DNA of 64,000 nucleotides from Aspidapion aeneum (taxonomy: Eukaryota; Arthropoda; Insecta; Coleoptera; Brentidae), in the NCBI GenBank assembly GCA_963576565.1, contig OY755040.1, positions 22,141,543-22,205,542 of the forward strand, read 5' to 3'. How positions within the stretch are numbered: the stretch's first letter is position 1; each line of letters opens with the position of its first letter. Made by a program: the position numbers and the translations under genes. Of the stretch, positions 49,701-58,700 are shown piece after piece. Under the pieces are notes generated by a model, which saw only the letters and a program-made list of their open reading frames with translations, ran no database searches and was not told where the DNA came from.

Positions 49701-52700
49701 AGCTTTTTTGAATTGAATTGAATTTGATCACATGATTGAAATAACAAAGTCACAAACGCAATTGATACGTAATGATACGGACTTTTTCAGTCCAATATAT
49801 ATAATACATATTTGAAAAATTATAATAATTCAATACACGACTTTTATCTAATTTTTTTTAATAATAAAATTGAAACTTTGCAACGGTTTAATAGTAAAAA
49901 TTAAAGATACTAACCCATATTTAAAACATACGTAAAGAAATCACCATATAAACTCTGGTTTAATAACTTGGGGCACTTTTGAAAATCGCCTTTACGCGCG
50001 GAATAAGTGCAGATCATTATACAGGCTATGAACCGGCGTATTACTTGTCGCCGTGACAAGTTAAAACGAGTTAGTTAATCGAAAATAGTTCGATATTCAG
50101 GTTTCGATCATCTAAATTAGACAAGCTGACCTCCGTGCATAGTAATGGGTGGAGCGAAGGAGCAGCCGCTTCAGGCGGCCGATTTTGGGGGCCGCCGAAG
50201 GACGCCTTTCTTTTTTGATAATTTTCAAATACTAACGCAACTTGACACTGTTGACATTTGAATGTCACATGTTGTTAGCGGCTTCCGTGGAACGCCGCAA
50301 ACTCACGGACGGTTAACATTAGCTTTTATTAAAAATATATAATTTTTTATTGTATATTGATTTGAGTACTAAGTGAAGTTGCCTTCAAATTTGGCAAAAG
50401 TGACCTATGTTAAGCTTTAGAAATGGCAAGTTGCAAAAATATTAAATAGCATCTAACTTAAATAGTCCACAGCACACCGGTCTATTTTTTAAGTGATTAC
50501 TAACAGGCTAAATTTTCGTACATATATTATTTGCCCAAGACGCCTAACTTTTTCCCCGCAAAAATACTTAAAAGTGATTCCTAGCAGAGTGTGCAGGCGT
50601 AGACATGCTTCGTGCATCGAACAGACTAAACCAAGCATATGATATGTAGAACAATATTGCCATTAACTTTTACACGTTAAAAAATAAATGGATACTAATT
50701 CTTCAATAGAAGGAGCCAACGAATACATTTCACTTTATATTGCGTTTATAGACTTTGAAAAAGCTTTCGATAGCATTGGGCACTGGGCAGTAAAAGCATC
50801 TTTAATTAATAGCCGATAATACACAGATTTAACAGTCAATATAGCGAAGCAACAACATCAATCAAAATCCACGAAGGAACCAAGCCAATCCGCATAAGAA
50901 CGGGTGTGAGACAGGGTAACAGAATATCCCCTAAACTATTTAACCAGGCCCTACAAGATATTTTCAAAAAATTAGATTTGGAAGAAATAGGCATCAAAGT
51001 AAACGGTCAATACTTGAACCATCTAATATAAAGCCTTAATAACAGATAAGAAAGAAGAACTTATAAAAATGCTGGAACAACGGGATACAGCAGCTAAAAA
51101 TATAGGTCTGAGTATGAACTACACTAAAACTAAAATCATAACAAACACAGATGTAGATATCACGATCAGAATAAACCAAGAGAAAATAGAACAAGCACAG
51201 GAATATATACCTAGGCTGGGACAAATTAATAAACTAAAAAAAGAAAACCAAAACAACTGAAATGAAGAGACGAGTAAGATTGGCCTAGGCAGCACTCCTC
51301 AATAATTTATAATTTATAATTTTGAGATAATTTGAGAGGTAATAGCTGTTTGTTTTTTCTCTTGTCTATAAAATGTTTGTGTTTTAAAGTAAATGGCTAC
51401 ATTGTGCCATTTTTACTGCTTTACATAAGGCACTTTAACACTAAAATTTTAAGGTAATACTACTCAAATCAAAGTGCAACAAAAAAGATTATATTTCTTA
51501 TCACCCCATTACGATGTTTTCTGTTACCCCACGTTAAAACGAAGGAGTAATACGAAACATTTCCATTCTAAACTTGTTTATAACAAGAAAAACCACAAAC
51601 AAAGTATTAAAACTGCAAATAAAGTTTTCCTTTAGATAAAAACTCCCCCATCTTCCCCTAATAAATATCACGATTTTAATAGTCTTGCACCCCAAACGAC
51701 AGATAACCGCACCGTCGGCGCACAGTGCGGACAAAAATAGGGTTTTTGGACAATATTCAATATCTTTGTTGTTTTTCAAAAAAATTAATTTTTTTTATAG
51801 GGTAAGTGATAAAGTGTAGTCTTAAGGTTAAAATAAGTAGAACTTTTTAATATAAATATATGTCATTTAATTTCAAATATTAAAAAAATAAATTAAACTA
51901 CGTTTAGTTTAACCTACAGTAATGTTAAAAATAAAAATCAATTTTCTTTTGTGTTAGAAATTAAACTAAAATTATTTTTTTTATTCGGATTCATGGGCGT
52001 AGTTAGTAAGGATTGGGGGCCCAGTCCCTCCCAGAAATATTAAATTAGCAACCCCGAAATAATTATTTTTACCATGCATACACACATTGCACCCTCCGTT
52101 TCTTTGTTCTAAAAGATGATTCCAAGGAAGCCGTTTCAGGCCGTCCACGACTCGGTCCGGGTACGGCCTCTGTTTCCGAGTCCGAATTTTTTGATTTTTT
52201 TGAATCCGTTTTATAACAAAATTTGTCAAATATAATATCTTTATTTAACCAACCGAAATAACGATTTTGAAAATAAATTTTGTTTCCTCCCAATAGCTTC
52301 CATTTGAGACCGAGACTTTTGCAAAAATTTAATGATACCTTATTTAGAATTTAGTTATTTTTGTCAGAACATTCTTCTAAATTCAACAAGGGTTGAATTT
52401 TGTTAAAAACATTTAACACCTTTAAATTTTCGTGAAAGACCATTTAACAAGTCTGAATTTTTATGATTATGTTATGCGTTCTAAAAGTAAAAAAAATGTG
52501 GTAAAATAGTATATTATATTCTTAGGGACTTGAGTGGCACTTTCATCCCGAGAAGAAAAAATTGTATGTAGCTTCAGTTCGCCGAGTGCTCAAAAGATAA
52601 TTAAAATTATTTTCCATTTTCACTTTTTATCTTTGCACGTCACTTTTTATCCACGGGATGAAAAGTAATACTTTATCCCTAAAATTTGTGATAAAAAGCG

Positions 52701-55700
52701 CACTTTAATAATAAGCGTCATATCCTCTCCAGATTTAGTGCCATTTTTGGCACCTTGCTGCCGCCATTTTCGACGGTGATGAGAGCTGTCACAATTTTAT
52801 ATTTTTCTAAATGGCGGCAAGACTGGTTGTAAGGGTATACCTAAACAGGAGAAGATGTGAGGCCTCTTAACCGGGGTGGCAACCAATGTATCATAAATTA
52901 TTAGGATTGAAATATATTATTTAAAAAAATACAATACAATTGTACAAAATTTTATTTAAACAAATAGGGTAAACTTATATCACTGTAATACTTAAAGAAT
53001 TTTTTTTTTATATTTAAATGCAGAACCAGTAAAATTATTTTCTGATAGGTATTGTATACGATTTTTTTGTGCCTGTTTTAAAATAACGAATTTAACTAAT
53101 TATTTTGTCCACTTTTGCATGTGTGACTAAAAAATAGGTTATGATTATAGATAAACTGGACATTCATCTATACTTTTGCAAAATTAAAATTTTTAAAATA
53201 AAACCTCAGTTTTTCCATTATTGCCCACAGGAGTCCGCACTGTGCGGCGTCGACTAAAACCGGTACTAAAAATGCTATTTCGAACTGTCAAATATTGTTA
53301 AAGATGGCGTTGTCGGTGAAGTTATCGGGCCTAAATTTGGCACGACCAAAAACTATCTAATACCTCGAAAACGAATGAAAGTAATTTTGTGATTTATTTC
53401 ATATTATTTAAAGATTGTAGCAGAATCGAAAAAGATAAAAATAAAAAATGCTCGACGGATTTAAGAAAATGAAGGACATGAAAAATACTTTATTAAGTAA
53501 TTTTTGAAACGGGTAAAAACTTTTGTGCCTAAAGAATCTTTAAACAATCTTATTTCATCGCTGGTTGTTTGTTTAAAAATTTTAAAGTTAAAATAAAATA
53601 AGCACTTCAGGTGTGTTCGCAGGTATACATAAACAGTACAAGCGAGTCGTTTCCTTCGAGATTCAAACCTCATGACCGCATGGTCATAAAATTTGGTTAT
53701 AGAAATTGCCAAAATAAATTGAAATGCACTCTTGCCCTTAATTTGTTGAAACATTGTATTTGACATGTCGGAGGTTTTTGACAATTGAAACACCCAACTT
53801 TCAAGCGACCCAAAACGTTTTGACACGATTAGGAAGCTAAGAATTTGGAGCATCTGTTCGAGTGTCAAGCACTTCAATACAACAACTATTTCGTTTCTTT
53901 TAAATTACCACCACATTTTGCCAAATCTTGATGAGGTTTTTTCGCAAAAACACGAAAAATAATAAACCGATTTTAATTTTTTCTTTTGCTTTTCATAGCT
54001 TGATGAGGTTTACCAAATTAGTTAGGTATTACTGACTTTGCTCTCTCATGTCCGTATTCCGAGATGTGGAGCAAAAACTGAAAATGTAAAAAATGCTGTT
54101 TTTTAAAAAGTAAAGATCGTTTTGCTCGAACTTTGGAGAGATGACAATTTTATGTTTGAAAAAAAAATGGATTCGAACCGACTTTGTCAAAAAACCGAAA
54201 TCAAAAATTCAAAATTTTCTGAGATATTACCATTCAAAGTTTTAAGGCTAAAGGCTGATATCTTGAAAAAAACTAAAGCGATCTAAATTTGGTTTTAATT
54301 TTTTAATAAGATGCGCTTCACTATGGGTCCCGATAAAAAAAATAGTTGACTTTTTTATGCCATCATCCTTTTTACAAGTAGTTTACTTTGTTTTGGTGTA
54401 GATCAGTTTTTGGGCTCACTCGCAGGCACCATTTAGGTATATAAGGAAATTACATTAAAATTTTCAGTTGTAAGGAAAAACGCTGGGGCGGACGGCATAT
54501 TTTCCGTCTTGCTCCAGGCGGCCATTAGTCTAGCGACGGCTCTTCAGTTGGGAAAATTCAGGGTGCCTTTGGAACTGAGCGAGTAGAAGATTTTTTTCTT
54601 TTTTTACCAGGAACTTTGTAGCTCAGATGTCTGAGTATTGCAATGTCGTGCGACATTAGGCAAAGTAATTTGATGTTGCCAGATTTTAGGAAAGAAGCAT
54701 ATTTTTGAAATTATGGCTACTATATGGTCCAGCTGGACCTTATTACACAATAAAAGCTTATAACCTTAAAACTGTGACTAATTCATTCCTAAAAAAGGCC
54801 AGACGCTAAGTTACTAACACTACTTTATAAAATCTAGAACTTTTTAGAGGCGCTGCATCCGAGAATAAAATCGCCATGATGATTGCCTAGAAAGAGAGAG
54901 ATAGACACAGATGAAGGGGCCCCTAAAATGTATTTTTATCATTTTATGTGTTGATTGTATTTAAATAAGTAAACACTAGTGTTGTCGCCGAGACGAGATA
55001 TTCTCGAATCTCGACTCGTCTCGTCTATATTTTCCCTCGAATGAAAGCTCGAGACGAGACGAGAGAAAGACCCCCTCTCGTTGAAAGATTCTCGTTACTG
55101 TCGTTCTCTCAACAAAAAAGGTTGGTTTTATAAATTTTTATGATTTACCGTCTGTTTGAATCAGTGGCGTATATAGAAAAAAGTTTCGGGGTGGGCCCGA
55201 GGCAGTTTGGGGGGGGCCCGAGACCCCATGAGGCCGTATTTTATGCTATTTTATGTTGGTGTTCAGGAAATTTGTGGAAAATATCTAAAAAAATATACGC
55301 CACTGGTTTGAATTGACCTATTATAGAGTTAAGCTGATATTTATATACTGTTTTTTTTAAATAAAAGGTATGCAAAAATTGTCATATGTTTCTTCCTTGG
55401 CAACATGTACTGTGGCTTACCTTTCGTTTACTTAAAATCAGATAAAGAAAATCCAAAAGTTTAATTAAATTGTACTGTTACTGTTGATGCTTATTAACCT
55501 TAGAGGAATAATTATATTTCTATTTTTTTTCGGAAATTATTCATAGGCGGGAAATCCTAAGTTTCTTTTCTAGCTTTTGGCGTGAATTTTTATTAATAAG
55601 AAATCTGTTAATTTTAAAAAAAAAGTTTTTGGATGATTCCTTAAAGAGCTAAAATTCTGAAAATCAAATAATTTTCTTGCGGAAATTAGTTTGTTTTTTA

Positions 55701-58700
55701 TTTTAAAAAATACGGAAACCTGCTGGTTAAAAAAAGTTTAAAGGTCTCTGCATTGTGCGTTTATTTCAAAAAAACATAGAAACTCCTTGCAAAAATATGT
55801 GTTTCCCTGAAAAATTACGAAAACTTAAGGTTAATAGATAGTTATTTAAAAAAAGGTTGTGGTTAGTTTTAAGAAAAAGACATTTCCGCAAGGAAAATCT
55901 TTATTTTCCAAAATCTGGAAATTGCAGATCATCAAGACCCAAGTATTTTAAATAATAGATTTATTGCTTTATTTTTAAGGATTTATATGATTGGCAAAAT
56001 ACAAAATAATCTTTTGTCAACGAACACTTGGGATTTTAGGTACAGTTTTAAATAAATAAAGCGATGCAAAACTTTTTCACAGCTTTTATTTCATCGGCAT
56101 CAACGAGGTATTTCAGTAATTGTATTTACTTCTTTACTTATTGTATGTTTGCTTATACAGGGCATATTTCAGGATGGACTTGGAAAAAGTAGATATTATA
56201 AATAATAAGATTCACCTTGAATAAACACTTTTACACAGGGTGCCTCAAAAACTTTTTATAGCTGATATAAATCACGAGAGACGAGACGAGATGAGAGAAA
56301 CGCTCTGTTGAGCGATAGAAGAGTCCTATCGTCGACACGAGACACCCATTTTATCTCGAGACGAGACGACAAAAAAAATTAAGGTATAAAATCCCAACAC
56401 AATATTAAATCTAAAACTTAAATTTCTATTTAATTAATCGAAATTTGCCTAGTGCGTTGCTGACTGTAAATAAAATTTGACAGTAATATGGCATTGGGCC
56501 ACTGATTTTTATTCTTCTAATTTTATATCGCATAGCAAACACCTCAACCTTGTTAGAGGTGTCTAACGATAATAGGAATATTCAGTCAAATTAGACTATA
56601 CGTCTACGTATACGCACCCCTCTAATACTACTAGTGCAAGACCATTTTAAACAATTTTTGTAATCCAGAAATTCAGTTTACAATTCAATGTTACCAATGA
56701 GGGGTATAAATATAACCGAACCGAACCGAACCGAACCCATAGAGAGTGGAAACCGGCGAGCCTTGCAACATTGAGGGGCAGATGGCGCTGAAATAAAATC
56801 GTCTAGTACGCAATATTCAGAGAAAACTACTATGATCTAATGACATTTGTATGATAGGCTATAATAGTGTCAGGCACAATTTTGACACCTTCACATTGTG
56901 ATATCAGCTATGATCTTTCAACACTTACTTGTTACTTATCGCTGAAAAGAAAATGTTACAATTTTCCATAGCAAGAATTCTACTGTATACACTTATTAAA
57001 GAGTTACTATTTTAGTTAAGAATAAACTTAATTATTATTTTTAAGGCCTAATTAGCTTAGAGTGAGAAAAAAAAACTAACTATAATTCGAATTTTTATGA
57101 GTTAATCTTAGGATGAGGGAGTATGGCAGAAAGATTATGAGCTTGTTCTATTCATTACGAAGGAATGCGCGAAGTTTCAGTATATTTACAATTATATTGG
57201 AAATTTCTTTGGCGAGTCGGGGAGTTAGGTTAGCTATTATTTGTCGAAACATGGTGCCATTTGTAAACAGTTGTGTTCTTACAGAAGCATATTGTGGACA
57301 AGAAAATAAGACATGTTCTAGTGTTTCAGGTTCATATCTATTGCACACTGAGCATAATTCTTGTGGGTTGAAGTTGTATGAAATAGAATTGAACGTTAAA
57401 TCACAGTAGAAATTGTTAGACAAGCTTGTTTGAGCGATAATTCTATCAACATAGATGTGGTTCTGGAATTTTAAATATTTAGCAGGTTCAGACATACGAT
57501 GACAAAAAAAAAAGAATAAAATGTAGTGTATGTGGAGGTAAAGGCAATGGCTAGGTCGGCCTAAAACAGTTTATTTTTAATTTTTTCCAATAATAAGGAT
57601 TTATGGTGTCTAAGTTATTCCATAATACATACAATTTAACATACGGGCTTTGTTTACTATATGAACCGGAATAAATAGTGCCTTCCTTTATTTATTGAAA
57701 ATAAACGACAAAAGTTTTAAATATGACTTTGGTATGTCAATTTCGAAAGAATAACTGTCAGTTTTCAATGTTAATGTGTCAAAATAGTGCCTGGCAGAAT
57801 TATAGCCTGGCTGTAATTCAATAATTCTCTATTAACCTCGGAACTCGCACATAAAACTAAATCGTACTAGTATTCCCTGAATATTGCGTACCAGACGAAT
57901 TTATTTCAGCGCCATCTGCCCCTCAATGTTGTAAGGCTCGCCGGTTGACACTCTATATGTGTCACATACTCATTGATGTTACTTCACCAATCACCATGTT
58001 GCCCTGCTCTCCCCTACATATTGTTTATCCTAATTTTTATGTTTTTTTTTTCTTTCTAGACCACTGGCCCCATCTCTGCCAAAAAGGACAAATGCAGTCG
58101 CCAATAAACCTTAATGTAGCCACCTCAATGTTCAGAAATTTCTCAAAATTCGATTTTGAGGGATATGCTCAAACTACTACGGCTGTTATTAAAAACAATG
58201 GACACTCTGGTAAGTTATTTTGAAGACCTCTTTAAACGTTATAACTTAATAATAATAAAAGAGCTGTCAACAATTTCTAAAAGTTTTAAATACTTTTTTA
58301 ACAATAAAAACATGAGCAGAAAGAGACAATTTTTGATAGTGGCACAACTAAAAAAAATGCGTTTTTGCGTTTTCTGTTTTGCGTGACCCTTATCATTTTC
58401 ATAAAATATTTTTACCACAAAATTTTCCTTATTGTCTATTTCAAGCATGGGTAAGTTATTGATTGGTTTAATTAAAGCAAAAAAAATACATAAATATTTG
58501 CCTTTGCCATTATTTTTAAAAAGCGTTTCCTGAAAATTATCATTTCCAGTTATGACACTATCCAAGCAAGGCAGCGATATAGTTGTAAATATTTCCGGAA
58601 ATATTTCTGGAAACATTGGAAATATATGGAAATATTGGAAATATAGGAAATATTAAAAAACTAAGAAAAAATTAATATAAATTCATAAAATCATAACAAA

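Larger units (their letters stand above)
56741..57952. mobile_element. 1.2-kb element with ~80-bp inverted repeats
   Basis: The run from CCGGCGAGCCTTGCAACATT through GAGGGGCAGATGGCGCTGAA and ACGCAATATTCAG (56753-56822) is repeated as complement at 57875-57945. The interior contains an older LINE fragment and a MITE. No transposase. It ends about 107 bp before carbonic anhydrase exon 3. Confidence 0.7.
32066..58059 (+). other. Carbonic anhydrase intron 2 (26 kb)
   Basis: A GT-AG intron carrying most of the mobile elements of the right half: a hAT relic, foldbacks, a Tigger nest, LINE ends, an RT relic and several MITEs, each listed separately. I found no second host gene inside it on either strand. 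Given its size, a nested gene with small exons could be missed by eye. Confidence 0.65.

Noticed and set aside
53461..53877. A 138-codon frame on the minus strand
   Set aside because: No domain, no family motif and no splice or start context. Chance length in AT-rich DNA cannot be excluded.
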